Made by a program: the position numbers and the translations under genes. Source: Lachnospiraceae bacterium (lineage in GTDB: Bacteria; Bacillota; Clostridia; Lachnospirales; Lachnospiraceae). Taken from it: a stretch of 7,548 nt of DNA. The stretch covers positions 1 through 7,548 of the forward strand of contig JAKSRN010000090.1 of NCBI GenBank assembly GCA_024403585.1. Direction: 5' to 3'. The notes beneath the pieces are model-generated. The model made no database searches. It worked only from the letters and a program-made list of their open reading frames with translations, and was not told the DNA's origin. Positions 1-5,588 of this stretch are shown here, piece by piece (the stretch's first letter is position 1; each line of letters starts with the position of its first letter).

Positions 1-87
1 GACCGCAGGGTGAAAAAATCCGTAAATAATGCTATAATTCGGAGTGAACTGCCGACGGATCTGAAGGATGACATTCATAAGGATTGA
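1..87 (+). CDS. Possible C-terminal tail of a gene cut by the window edge
   Basis: Frame 1 is open from the first base to a TGA at 85-87. It encodes 28 residues, rich in charged amino acids and ending in LKDDIHKD. No family is recognisable from so short a tail. The alternative reading is that this stretch is non-coding and holds the promoter of the downstream HD gene, because a near-perfect extended -10 element falls inside it. Both could be true. Confidence is low because 28 open codons can occur by chance. Confidence 0.25.
   Translation, partial: DRRVKKSVNNAIIRSELPTDLKDDIHKD
10..38 (+). promoter_or_regulatory. Candidate sigma-A promoter for the HD-gene cluster
   Basis: An extended -10 element, TGCTATAAT, ends at 38, with the TATAAT core at 33-38. 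Seventeen bases upstream, GTGAAA (10-15) matches the -35 consensus at four of six positions. The extended TGn motif can compensate for a weak -35. The first coding start is about 115 bases further on, which would leave a long leader. The element lies inside a possible upstream reading frame, so it is a candidate only. Confidence 0.35.
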
Positions 88-154
88 CTGACGAGTGGGG
101 ACGGAGGCATATATTCATCCTACAAAGATATGTTTACAGGAAAGGGGAAACAAT

Positions 155-751
155 ATGATTAGCAGAGAGGAAGCATATTCCTTATTAACGAAATACAACA
201 AAGACAGTTTTCACATTCAGCACGCACTGACAGTGGAGGCAGTAATGAAATGGTACGCGAAGGAGCTGGGCTACGGCGAGGAAGTAGAGTACTGGGGACT
301 GGTAGGTCTTCTCCATGACATTGACTTTGAGCTGTATCCTGAGCAGCACTGCCTGAAAGCCCCGGAAATGCTTCGTGAAGGCGGCATTTCTGAAGACATG
401 ATCCACGCCATCGTTTCTCATGGATTTGACATTGACATGGGATTCGAGCCTCGCATTGATGTGGCACCGGAGCGTGAGATGGAGAAGGTTCTTTTTGCAG
501 CGGATGAGCTGACCGGACTGATCTGGGCAGCTGCACTGATGCGTCCGTCTAAGAGCTGCAAGGATATGGAACTGAAATCACTGAAGAAAAAATATAAGAG
601 CAAAGGTTTTGCTGCGGGCTGCAACCGCGATATCATCGCAAGGGGTGCTGCGCAGCTGGGCTGGGAACTGGAGAAACTGCTGGATCTGACTCTTAAGGCT
701 ATGGCTGCCTGCGAGGATGAGATCCAGGCTGAGTCTGAAAAAATCGGATAA
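155..751 (+). CDS. HD-domain hydrolase (198 aa)
   Basis: Predicted cytosolic metal-dependent phosphohydrolase of the HD superfamily. The HD ligand set is complete: His23 (HIQHALTVEAVM), His54-Asp55 (GLLHDIDF) and a distal Asp117 (FAADELTG). Additional histidines at 65 and 89 (IVSHGF) lie in the usual helices. The segment AADELTGLIWAAALMRPSKS is typical of short stand-alone HD proteins in Firmicutes, and the length fits a single HD domain with no fused partner. I chose the ATG at 155 over a GTG at 95 because AAAGGGG lies seven bases upstream of it and the 20 extra residues are not HD-like. The stop is followed within 11 bases by the next start, so the two genes form an operon. The substrate cannot be read from sequence; nucleotides or phosphate esters are the usual substrates of the superfamily. 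Confidence 0.88.
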   Translation: MISREEAYSLLTKYNKDSFHIQHALTVEAVMKWYAKELGYGEEVEYWGLVGLLHDIDFELYPEQHCLKAPEMLREGGISEDMIHAIVSHGFDIDMGFEPRIDVAPEREMEKVLFAADELTGLIWAAALMRPSKSCKDMELKSLKKKYKSKGFAAGCNRDIIARGAAQLGWELEKLLDLTLKAMAACEDEIQAESEKIG

Positions 752-762
752 GGAGAGAAAAG

Positions 763-993
763 ATGGCTGGATATCTGATCAAGGATACAACCAGAGAGGA
801 AAGAGCACAGATCGTTGCGGATTCTCTGGGGAATATTGATGCTACCTGTGACGGCTGCATGGCGGGACTGGCAGATATGTATCAGGATTACATCGACGGG
901 AAAAAGGAAATCCGGGAGATTACCATGGAGTTCAATGCCCGTTATGTGAAGGGCGACAATGATCGCGAGGAGAGAAATTCCTGTATGCGCTAG
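763..993 (+). CDS. Conserved-looking 76-aa protein with Cys-x-x-Cys motif
   Basis: Small acidic soluble protein with no signal peptide or membrane segment. It starts MAGYLIKDTTREERAQIV and has a CDGCMAG motif near residues 30-36, plus another cysteine three residues from the C-terminus (SCMR). A Cys-x-x-Cys pair with a third cysteine could bind a metal or be redox-active, but three ligands are too few for certainty. The start has a strong ribosome site (AAGGAGAGAAAAG, 750-762) placed directly after the HD hydrolase stop, so co-expression is very likely. I have a weak memory that similar clostridial proteins carry a purine-biosynthesis label. Nothing in the sequence resembles PurH catalytic domains, so I give no such function. 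Confidence 0.78.
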   Translation: MAGYLIKDTTREERAQIVADSLGNIDATCDGCMAGLADMYQDYIDGKKEIREITMEFNARYVKGDNDREERNSCMR

Positions 994-1048
994 ATGTTGC
1001 GAATGCGTACAGGCCGTCTCCACTGTGTTGCGGAAATTCAGGAAATTA

Positions 1049-1068
1049 AGGGGCCGATGCCTGCCCCT
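1049..1068 (+). other. Small GC-rich hairpin between the 76-aa gene and the second HD gene
   Basis: AGGGGC (1049-1054) pairs with GCCCCT (1063-1068) across an 8-base loop. No T-run follows, so it is not an intrinsic terminator. It lies 33 bases before the second HD start and could affect translation or mRNA processing. It is the only notable structure in the 108-base gap. Confidence 0.25.
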
Positions 1069-1101
1069 GCACAACAGCATCGAGATAAAAGAGGATACTG
1101 C

Positions 1102-1860
1102 ATGATAAATAAAGCAAAAGATATCTTTCATGAATATGCTTCTCACTATGACTGTGAGAACGGAAAAATCAAACTGAAGATTATCCACACCATGGCTGTA
1201 GCGGATGTGATGGAGGAACTGACCAGGCTTTGTCAGTTACCTGAAAAGATCCGTGATCTGGCTGGGGTCTGTGCTGTTTTCCATGATATTGGCCGATTCG
1301 AGCAGGTGACGCAGTACGATACGTTTCTGGATCATTTGTCACGGGATCATGCGGATTTGGGGTGTGAGGTGCTTGTGAGTGAGCATTTTCTGGAGTTTCT
1401 TCCGGAGAGGGAACAGAAGCAGGTGCTGACGGCCATTCGGAATCATAACAAGTTTCAGATTGAAGAAGGGCTGGATGAGGAGACTCTGCTTCTTTGCAAA
1501 CTGATCCGTGATGCGGACAAATGCGATATCTTCCGCGTATTTGCCTGTGAGGATATGGTGGATACCATGGGTGAGACCTATGAGCAGGTGGCGGAGGAGA
1601 CGGTGACGGATGAGGTGTATGACACGATCTTCCGGCATGAGACGGTGCTGAAGACCATCCGAAAGACGGGGCTGGATATCTGGATTGGCTTCCTTGCTTT
1701 CTTCTTTGATCTGTATTTTGATGAGAGTATCCGGATCCTGCAGAAGCAGAAGTATTATCTGCAGCCGTTCGAGAGGATTACTTTTACACTGCCGGAGACT
1801 CGGAAGAAAGTGCAGGAGATCCGGGAAGAGGTGGAGAATTATATTGCGTCGCGTTTGTGA
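1102..1860 (+). CDS. HD-domain phosphohydrolase (252 aa)
   Basis: Second, unrelated-looking HD-superfamily hydrolase. The canonical ligands are His29 (IIHTMAV), His61-Asp62 (VFHDIGRFEQ) and Asp139 (RDADKCDIF). His83 (RDHADLG) and His115 (RNHNKF) are in the positions expected for an extended HD-type metal site. The FHDIGRFEQ and DHADLG signatures are typical of stand-alone HD proteins of about 200-260 aa. The C-terminal third (FLAFFFDLYFDES) is aromatic and probably packs as helices rather than a true membrane span. The ATG at 1102 is preferred over one at 994 because AAAGAGGA lies just upstream and the 36 extra residues have no domain character. It is probably the last gene of the cluster begun by the first HD hydrolase. 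The substrate is unknown. Confidence 0.88.
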   Translation: MINKAKDIFHEYASHYDCENGKIKLKIIHTMAVADVMEELTRLCQLPEKIRDLAGVCAVFHDIGRFEQVTQYDTFLDHLSRDHADLGCEVLVSEHFLEFLPEREQKQVLTAIRNHNKFQIEEGLDEETLLLCKLIRDADKCDIFRVFACEDMVDTMGETYEQVAEETVTDEVYDTIFRHETVLKTIRKTGLDIWIGFLAFFFDLYFDESIRILQKQKYYLQPFERITFTLPETRKKVQEIREEVENYIASRL

Positions 1861-1939
1861 GAAATCGTGAGATTGCTGTGTATAGTGGAATGCAATCCAT
1901 CCTGCGAAAGTGGGTTATGTGCGAAGGCATGTATGGAAG

Positions 1940-1966
1940 CGTGTTTGTAACACGTGAGACTTCTCA
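1940..1966. promoter_or_regulatory. Two adjacent inverted repeats upstream of the WYL regulator
   Basis: CGTGTT-TGT-AACACG (1940-1954) is a perfect 6-bp inverted repeat. It is followed immediately by TGAGA-CT-TCTCA (1955-1966), a perfect 5-bp one. They end 37 bases before the WYL start codon. Neither is followed by a T-run, so terminator function is unlikely. Placement just upstream of a DNA-binding protein gene suggests operators, possibly for autoregulation. This is inference from position and symmetry; I could not identify a convincing promoter beside them. Confidence 0.35.
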
Positions 1967-2003
1967 GTCTGTATAGAATAATAACAACGAAAGGACAACT
2001 GCT

Positions 2004-2987
2004 ATGGCTGTAATGGATCAGAAACTCAGAACTTTATATCTTCTGGATATCATGCTGCAGAGGACCGATGAGGAGCATTTGCTTAATGCGTCTGATCTCT
2101 GCCGGATCCTGGATCAGGAGTATGGAATCTCCACGGATCGAAGAACCATCTATACGGAGATCGAGATCCTGATGAAGTATGGACTGGATATTGTGCAGAG
2201 AAAGGGAAAGAATCCGGGCTACTTTGTTGCAAGTCGTGAATATGAGCTGCCGGAGCTGCGTCTTCTGGTGGATGCGGTGCAGTCTTCTAAATTCATCACC
2301 GAACAGAAATCCCGAGAGCTGATCCTGAAGCTGGAAAAACACTGCAGTAAGAGCCAGGCCTATGCTTTGCAGCAGGAAGTTTTTATTGTAAACCGACCGA
2401 AGGCGGAGAATGAGACCATCTATTACAATGTGGATACCATTCACAATGCAATCGTGGCCAATAGAGAGATCTCTTTTAAATATGCGGAGTGGACCGTGAA
2501 GAAGGAGTTCCGGCTGAAAAAGGATGGAGCACTTTACAAAGTGAGTCCATGGGCGCTGACATGGGATGACGAGAATTATTATCTGGTTGCTTATGATGCA
2601 GAGGCTGGAAAGATCAAGCATTATCGTGTCGATAAGATGCAGAACACGGATGTGCTGGAGTCGGTGAGACAGGGCGCAGAAGCCTTTAAGGATTTTGATC
2701 TGCCGGCATTTTCCAAGAAGACATTTGGAATGTACGGTGGCAGAGATGAGGAAGTGGTGTTTGTCTGCGAGAATCATCTGGCGGGGGTTATGCTGGATCG
2801 TTTTGGGCACGATATCTGGCTGGTTCCTGTGGATGAGGAGCATTTCCGAACAAGAGCACTTGTATCGGTGAGCCCGCAGTTCTTTGGCTGGGTGACAGGA
2901 ATCGGCAAGGGGCTTCGGATTGAGGGGCCGGATAGTGTTCGGGAGGAGTACCTGACACACGTGAAGGCGGTTTTGGAGAATTATTAA
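2004..2987 (+). CDS. WYL-domain transcriptional regulator (YafY-like, 327 aa)
   Basis: Cytosolic DNA-binding regulator with the standard three-part layout. An N-terminal winged helix-turn-helix (about residues 5-75) has the recognition region STDRRTIYTEIEILMKYG and the wing RKGKNPGYFV. The WYL domain spans about residues 140-215, with the core motif SPWALTWDDENYYLVAYD and the conserved KHYRVDKM. A C-terminal WCX-like region extends to residue 327. WYL domains bind nucleic acids or small ligands and act as effector-sensing modules. Length is normal for the family. The start is supported by AAAGGA eight bases upstream. No defence, CRISPR or transport gene lies next to it, so the regulon cannot be inferred. 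Two inverted repeats upstream may be its own operator. Its stop codon forms the first bases of an interspersed repeat. Confidence 0.92.
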   Translation: MAVMDQKLRTLYLLDIMLQRTDEEHLLNASDLCRILDQEYGISTDRRTIYTEIEILMKYGLDIVQRKGKNPGYFVASREYELPELRLLVDAVQSSKFITEQKSRELILKLEKHCSKSQAYALQQEVFIVNRPKAENETIYYNVDTIHNAIVANREISFKYAEWTVKKEFRLKKDGALYKVSPWALTWDDENYYLVAYDAEAGKIKHYRVDKMQNTDVLESVRQGAEAFKDFDLPAFSKKTFGMYGGRDEEVVFVCENHLAGVMLDRFGHDIWLVPVDEEHFRTRALVSVSPQFFGWVTGIGKGLRIEGPDSVREEYLTHVKAVLENY

Positions 2988-3012
2988 AGTGCAACTTTTT
3001 GTATCTGTCCCT
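2985..3012 (+). repeat. Interspersed 28-bp repeat, copy 1, overlapping the WYL stop codon
   Basis: The element starts with TAAAGTGCAACTTTTTGTA and ends in TCTGTCCCT. It matches two copies at 6654-6681 and 6693-6720, with the same order of a small hairpin (AAAGT-GCA-ACTTT) followed by a TGTCCC box. The TAA stop of the WYL gene supplies its first three bases. The 5-bp AT-rich hairpin followed by Ts is weak as a terminator. No mobilising gene is present in this window. Confidence 0.7.
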
Positions 3013-3021
3013 GGGTGGTTC

Positions 3022-3328
3022 ATTGTCAAGGAAACAGCGGATTGAGTGATGATTTGACAAAGGTTCTTTGGAATTGTCAAGGAAACTGAGGATTGGGAGA
3101 TATTTTGACAAAACTAGATACACATTGTCGATAAAACAAGGAATTTGGAGCAGTTTTGCCAAATTAAAGAGATCGATTGGAAAAAATGTTATGAAATAGG
3201 CATTTTCATGACAATAGCAATAAGCAATTGGCAAAAAGAAGTAAAAATAGCTATATCCATGACAAGAATTAAAAGCGATTGGAAAAAGAGAAGCAAAAAA
3301 GCCATTTTTATGACAAAAACTACGTTCG
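3022..3328. repeat. Six degenerate tandem units of about 51 bp
   Basis: Units begin at 3022, 3073, 3124, 3176, 3227 and 3278, each 51 bases except the third (52). Every unit starts ATTG and carries a [T/A]TGACAA-like box about 32 bases in. Units 1 and 2 contain TTGTCAA and its exact reverse complement TTGACAA (3023-3029 with 3054-3060; 3074-3080 with 3105-3111). Unit 3 has decayed versions. Units 4-6 form a second subtype, ATTGG[A/C]AAAA...CATGACAA, and are A-rich. Because 51 is a multiple of three, long frames stay open on both strands, but none has a ribosome site. I judge the array non-coding. It fills most of the 479-base gap between the WYL gene and the sigma operon. Confidence 0.75.
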
Positions 3329-3393
3329 CACCTCAAGATTGAGCGCTAGCGGGATATAAGAAGTGGGTTGCTGTCTGAGTTGTGAATAGGGCT

Positions 3394-3435
3394 AAAAAAG
3401 CAGAAGCCATGCGTCGGCATGACTTCTGTTTTTTT
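3394..3435. terminator. Strong bidirectional intrinsic terminator
   Basis: CAGAAGCCATGC (3401-3412) pairs with GCATGACTTCTG (3417-3428), 11 of 12 pairs, with a GTCG loop. It is flanked by an A-run on the left (3394-3399) and a T-run on the right (3429-3435), so it can terminate both strands. On the minus strand it ends the sigma/anti-sigma operon 39 bases after the anti-sigma stop. On the plus strand it would end read-through from the WYL gene and the repeat array. Confidence 0.88.
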
Positions 3436-3466
3436 GTACGAATAACGATGAGGATTCTCTGTTTAC

Positions 3467-4651
3467 TCAATGATGGCCATCGCCATGGTGCTGTTCCTCG
3501 GTGTGCTGCTGTTCTTCAGCGTAGTGCTGTTCTTCAGCGTAGTGCTGCTCTTCAGCATGGTGCTGCTCTTCAGCATAGTGTTGCTCTTCAGCGTAGTGTT
3601 GTTCTTCAGCGTGCTGCTGTTCTTCCACATAGTGCTGTTCTTCCACATGCTGCTGTTCTTCGGCGTGCTGCTGTTCTTCAGCATAGTGCTGTTCCTCAGC
3701 ATGCTGCTGTTCCTCAGCATGCTGCACTTCCTTCTGCGGAACCTCAGTCTGTGGCACAGCCTGTACAGAATCATGATGTTCGGTTTCATGGTTGCTGCCA
3801 TTGTTGCTGTCGTGGAGATTACCGTTCGCACTGTCATGGGAATTATCATGGCTGCTGGCATTGTTGTTGTCATGTAGATTGCCATTCCCACTATCATGGG
3901 AATTATCATGCGCACTGTCGTGCGCGCAAATCTGATCCTTGATCTCTTTGATGGTCATGTGCTGACAATCCTCTGTAGTCACGCTGTGATCCAATTCATG
4001 CAGCTGCTGGTACAGAAGATATTTTCCGAATGACATCTCATGCTCATGTGCTTCCTGATAGATATCCATACCAGCCAAAACTGTCGTACCATTATGCTTC
4101 CGGAAAGCACTGCAATTCTGCAACAAATGCTCCAGCTCTCGACCATGAGCCTCTGTCGACCCGATTACGGTAAGATTCAGCTCACAGTCATCTGTAAGGT
4201 ATGGCTGAAACTCCTGACAATTCAGAAGATTTTCCACCGCATCCAGACAAGGCTTTCCTTTCAGGTCAATACAATCCAATATTTTCTTTCCATCATCATT
4301 CCAGGCATCAGCACAGATCACAGTATTCTTTTCGTCCAGGCAAAGCTCAATTGACGGATTCACATCAATACTGATATAGGCAACTGGCGACTGGGCGATG
4401 CCGGCATTTCCGATTCTGAAGTGTGAGCCCAGAAGAATGCCGACGATGAGGCAGGCGGCTGCTACTGCTGCAGTGCTGAAAATAGGCATTTTCCGAGTCT
4501 TCTTTACAGAGCTGGAAGTTATGCTTTCCTCTGGCACCTGATTCCCCTGCTCCATCAGTCTTCTCTGTTCTTTTAGTCTCTGTTTTGTCTCTTCAATCAG
4601 GTTTTCATTCGCATGAAGCTGATCAAAGGACTCTCTGATTACGCTACTCAT
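3467..4651 (-). CDS. RsgI-like transmembrane anti-sigma factor with histidine-rich repeat tail
   Basis: Predicted single-pass membrane anti-sigma factor (394 aa) for the ECF sigma encoded just upstream. The cytoplasmic N-terminus (about 1-54) holds ESFDQLHANENLIEETKQRL, probably the sigma-binding part. The membrane helix is about 57-75. Outside, YISIDVNPSIEL (92-103), the NDDGKKIL that follows and YLTDDCELNLTVIG match the RsgI periplasmic domain. In RsgI the Asn-Pro bond of this motif self-cleaves; here it would be Asn98-Pro99. The distal region is unusual: two 20-aa His/Asp/Asn repeats (247-286) and thirteen 6-aa repeats of the type [QH][HY]AEEQ (310-387), ending HHGDGHH. The region from 88 to about 245 is also cysteine-rich. 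I chose the ATG at 4651, with GGAGGTGG just upstream, over an in-frame TTG at 4666; it overlaps the sigma stop by eight bases. Metal or pH sensing is inference. Confidence 0.9.
   Translation of the reverse strand: MSSVIRESFDQLHANENLIEETKQRLKEQRRLMEQGNQVPEESITSSSVKKTRKMPIFSTAAVAAACLIVGILLGSHFRIGNAGIAQSPVAYISIDVNPSIELCLDEKNTVICADAWNDDGKKILDCIDLKGKPCLDAVENLLNCQEFQPYLTDDCELNLTVIGSTEAHGRELEHLLQNCSAFRKHNGTTVLAGMDIYQEAHEHEMSFGKYLLYQQLHELDHSVTTEDCQHMTIKEIKDQICAHDSAHDNSHDSGNGNLHDNNNASSHDNSHDSANGNLHDSNNGSNHETEHHDSVQAVPQTEVPQKEVQHAEEQQHAEEQHYAEEQQHAEEQQHVEEQHYVEEQQHAEEQHYAEEQHYAEEQHHAEEQHYAEEQHYAEEQQHTEEQHHGDGHH
3491..3724 (-). repeat. Thirteen in-frame 18-bp tandem repeats coding [QH][HY]xEEQ
   Basis: Thirteen consecutive 18-bp units inside the anti-sigma gene encode 6-aa blocks: QH or HY (once HH), then A, V or T, then EEQ. 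The EEQ part is invariant, while positions 1-2 switch between QH and HY. The units contain fourteen histidines, and the following HHGDGHH adds four more. Codon-level similarity between units is high, so recent expansion is likely. Any gain or loss of a unit keeps the frame, so tail length could vary between strains without breaking the protein. Confidence 0.92.
3794..3913 (-). repeat. Two 60-bp direct repeats coding a 20-aa His/Asp/Asn block
   Basis: Residues 247-266 and 267-286 of the anti-sigma protein are near-identical 20-aa blocks built on HDNSHDS and NGNLHD. The DNA copies at 3854-3913 and 3794-3853 match at 49 of 60 positions by my count. The duplication is separate from, and more diverged than, the 18-bp repeats. 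The composition suggests a flexible extracellular linker able to bind divalent metals. Confidence 0.85.
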
Positions 4652-5126
4652 CCGTTCCACCTCCAAGTTTTGTCCTTAACAGTTTCCTTCCTCTTGCCAG
4701 AAGTGAGTAAACTGTATTTTCCTTTTTGTGCAGAACCTCAGCGATCTCCACAGCTGAATAGCCTTCATAGTAGAATAGATAGATAACCATGCGGTATTTC
4801 TCCGGTAATCCGAGAACCGCTTCCATTACTTCTTCCTGCTGCTCGGTCAGATATTCGGAATTGTCTGCAAGCACCTCCAATGGTTCTCTTTTTTTCCAAA
4901 ATGAAGTTTTCAGCTGATCTTTGCAGGCATTTGCCGTAACACGGATCAGCCAGGCACGTTTATGCTCTTCTGAATAAAAACGTCCGTCATAGAGCATGTA
5001 TTTCATGAAAACAGTCTGGAAGAGGTCTTCACAGTCTGAATGGTTTTTCAGATAACAGATGCAGATCCTGTAAACCGTATCCGCGTACTGCTCAATCGTC
5101 GCTTCAACGTCTGCTTCGCTTCGCAC
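4644..5126 (-). CDS. ECF-type RNA polymerase sigma factor (about 160 aa)
   Basis: Cytosolic alternative sigma factor. Region 2 (about residues 8-72) contains YADTVYRICICYLKN, the DCEDLFQTVFMKY segment and RAWLIRVTANACKDQL. Region 4 (about 97-154) has LPEKYRMVIYLFYYEGYSAV and the helix-turn-helix EIAEVLHKKENTVYSLLARG that reads the -35 element. There is no region 1 or 3, as expected for ECF factors, and the length is normal. The downstream anti-sigma gene overlaps the stop (ATGAGTAG), so the pair is translationally coupled and its stoichiometry fixed. Two GTG starts are possible, at 5135 and 5126. I prefer 5126 because AGGGGG then lies eight bases upstream, whereas it overlaps the 5135 start; choosing 5135 adds only three residues. 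It is likely autoregulated through the candidate promoter at 5175-5203. Confidence 0.93.
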   Translation of the reverse strand: MRSEADVEATIEQYADTVYRICICYLKNHSDCEDLFQTVFMKYMLYDGRFYSEEHKRAWLIRVTANACKDQLKTSFWKKREPLEVLADNSEYLTEQQEEVMEAVLGLPEKYRMVIYLFYYEGYSAVEIAEVLHKKENTVYSLLARGRKLLRTKLGGGTDE

Positions 5127-5174
5127 AAACTTCACCCCCTTCTTTTATTGATGGTAAAAATCTTTTACACATAG

Positions 5175-5203
5175 TATACGAACCGGAAAAAAGAATCCTT
5201 GCA
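5175..5203 (-). promoter_or_regulatory. Candidate ECF-type autoregulatory promoter of the sigma operon
   Basis: On the minus strand TGCAAG (5203-5198) is followed after 17 bases by CGTATA (5180-5175), about 50 bases before the sigma start. This resembles the TGAAAC / CGTA pattern of Firmicute ECF promoters such as those of SigW, with four of six matches in the -35. The overlapping TATACT could also serve as a sigma-A -10, but no good matching -35 is present. The spacer has a T-run, as ECF promoters often do. It is a candidate only. Confidence 0.35.
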
Positions 5204-5307
5204 GATTTTTGCATTTTTTGTATGGAATTTAGAATAAGTCCTGAAAATGCATCCTCACTATCATACTATGTTTTTCATTTTGAAAAAAGACCACTTCGCG
5301 TGCCATT

Positions 5308-5350
5308 AACAAATAAGGAGCAAGGTACTGTCATTGGGTACCTTGCTCCT
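5308..5350 (-). terminator. Perfect 13-bp hairpin, likely minus-strand terminator
   Basis: AGGAGCAAGGTAC (5316-5328) is exactly complementary to GTACCTTGCTCCT (5338-5350), with a 9-base loop. On the minus strand it follows the 59-aa reading frame and is followed by TTATTTGTTAA, a modest U-rich tract. On the plus strand no T-run follows. It separates that frame from the sigma promoter. The perfect stem could also be a remnant inverted repeat of a lost element. Confidence 0.55.
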
Positions 5351-5408
5351 GACTGAGTCTTCTTATTTCATTATAATTGGGTGTTTCTTTAGCATTTTTG
5401 GGCGGTGT

Positions 5409-5588
5409 TTACACCTCTGTATTTACTCGGCTCAGTTTTTCTTCAACCAGTTTTCTTTCGGCAGCAACATACCTGGCATCAGTAGCGGACATTTTGAGCT
5501 CATCATATTTAGCGGCTTTAACGGCGTAATCCAGCGCTTTATCGTTTTGTGGTGTGTTTCTCTTGATGATGAGACTATAACAGGGCAT
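5409..5588 (-). CDS. Small hypothetical protein or 3' remnant of a decayed gene (59 aa)
   Basis: From an ATG at 5588 a frame runs to TAA at 5411-5409. The C-terminal 44 residues look strongly coding: NDKALDYAVKAAKYDELKMS, then TDARYVAAERKLVEEKLS, an Ala/Lys/Glu-rich amphipathic helix with coiled-coil character. The N-terminal part (MPCYSLIIKRN) looks less protein-like. There is no ribosome site before the ATG, and the frame stays open for a further 48 codons upstream without another usual start. This suggests the 3' end of a gene whose beginning was deleted or frameshifted, rather than a complete small gene. A hairpin with a terminator-like tail lies about 60 bases downstream. I recognise no family. 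Confidence 0.45.
   Translation of the reverse strand: MPCYSLIIKRNTPQNDKALDYAVKAAKYDELKMSATDARYVAAERKLVEEKLSRVNTEV

Noticed and set aside
418..1188. Minus-strand 256-aa frame opposite the first HD gene and its neighbours
   Set aside because: It is antisense to well supported genes with catalytic motifs; it has no ribosome site and no domain.
2985..3012. Intrinsic terminator of the WYL gene
   Set aside because: The AAAGT-GCA-ACTTT stem is only five mostly A-T pairs; it is better described as part of the interspersed repeat.
3022..3328. CRISPR array
   Set aside because: No invariant repeat alternates with unique spacers. The whole 51-bp unit is repeated and degenerate, and no cas gene is present.
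2788..3336. Minus-strand 182-aa frame with 17-residue repeats such as CHGYSYFYFFLPIA
   Set aside because: It arises because the tandem unit is 51 bp. It begins at a TTG with no ribosome site, runs antisense into the WYL gene, and has no recognisable domain.
3145..3342. Plus-strand 65-aa frame (TTG start) over tandem units 3-6
   Set aside because: There is no ribosome site, it has a non-ATG start inside a degenerate tandem array, and its composition simply mirrors the A-rich repeat.
3463..3915. Other minus and plus frames over the same repeat region (Met/Asn/Ser-rich and Val/Leu/Phe-rich)
   Set aside because: They are alternate-frame shadows of the anti-sigma repeats. Only the RsgI-like frame has recognisable domains and a supported start.
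3382..3942. Plus-strand reading frame rich in Leu-Gln-Arg-Ser/Val-Leu repeats
   Set aside because: It is antisense to the 18-bp repeats of the anti-sigma gene. The repeat period is a multiple of three, which keeps all frames open; there is no ribosome site and the bidirectional terminator lies within its start.
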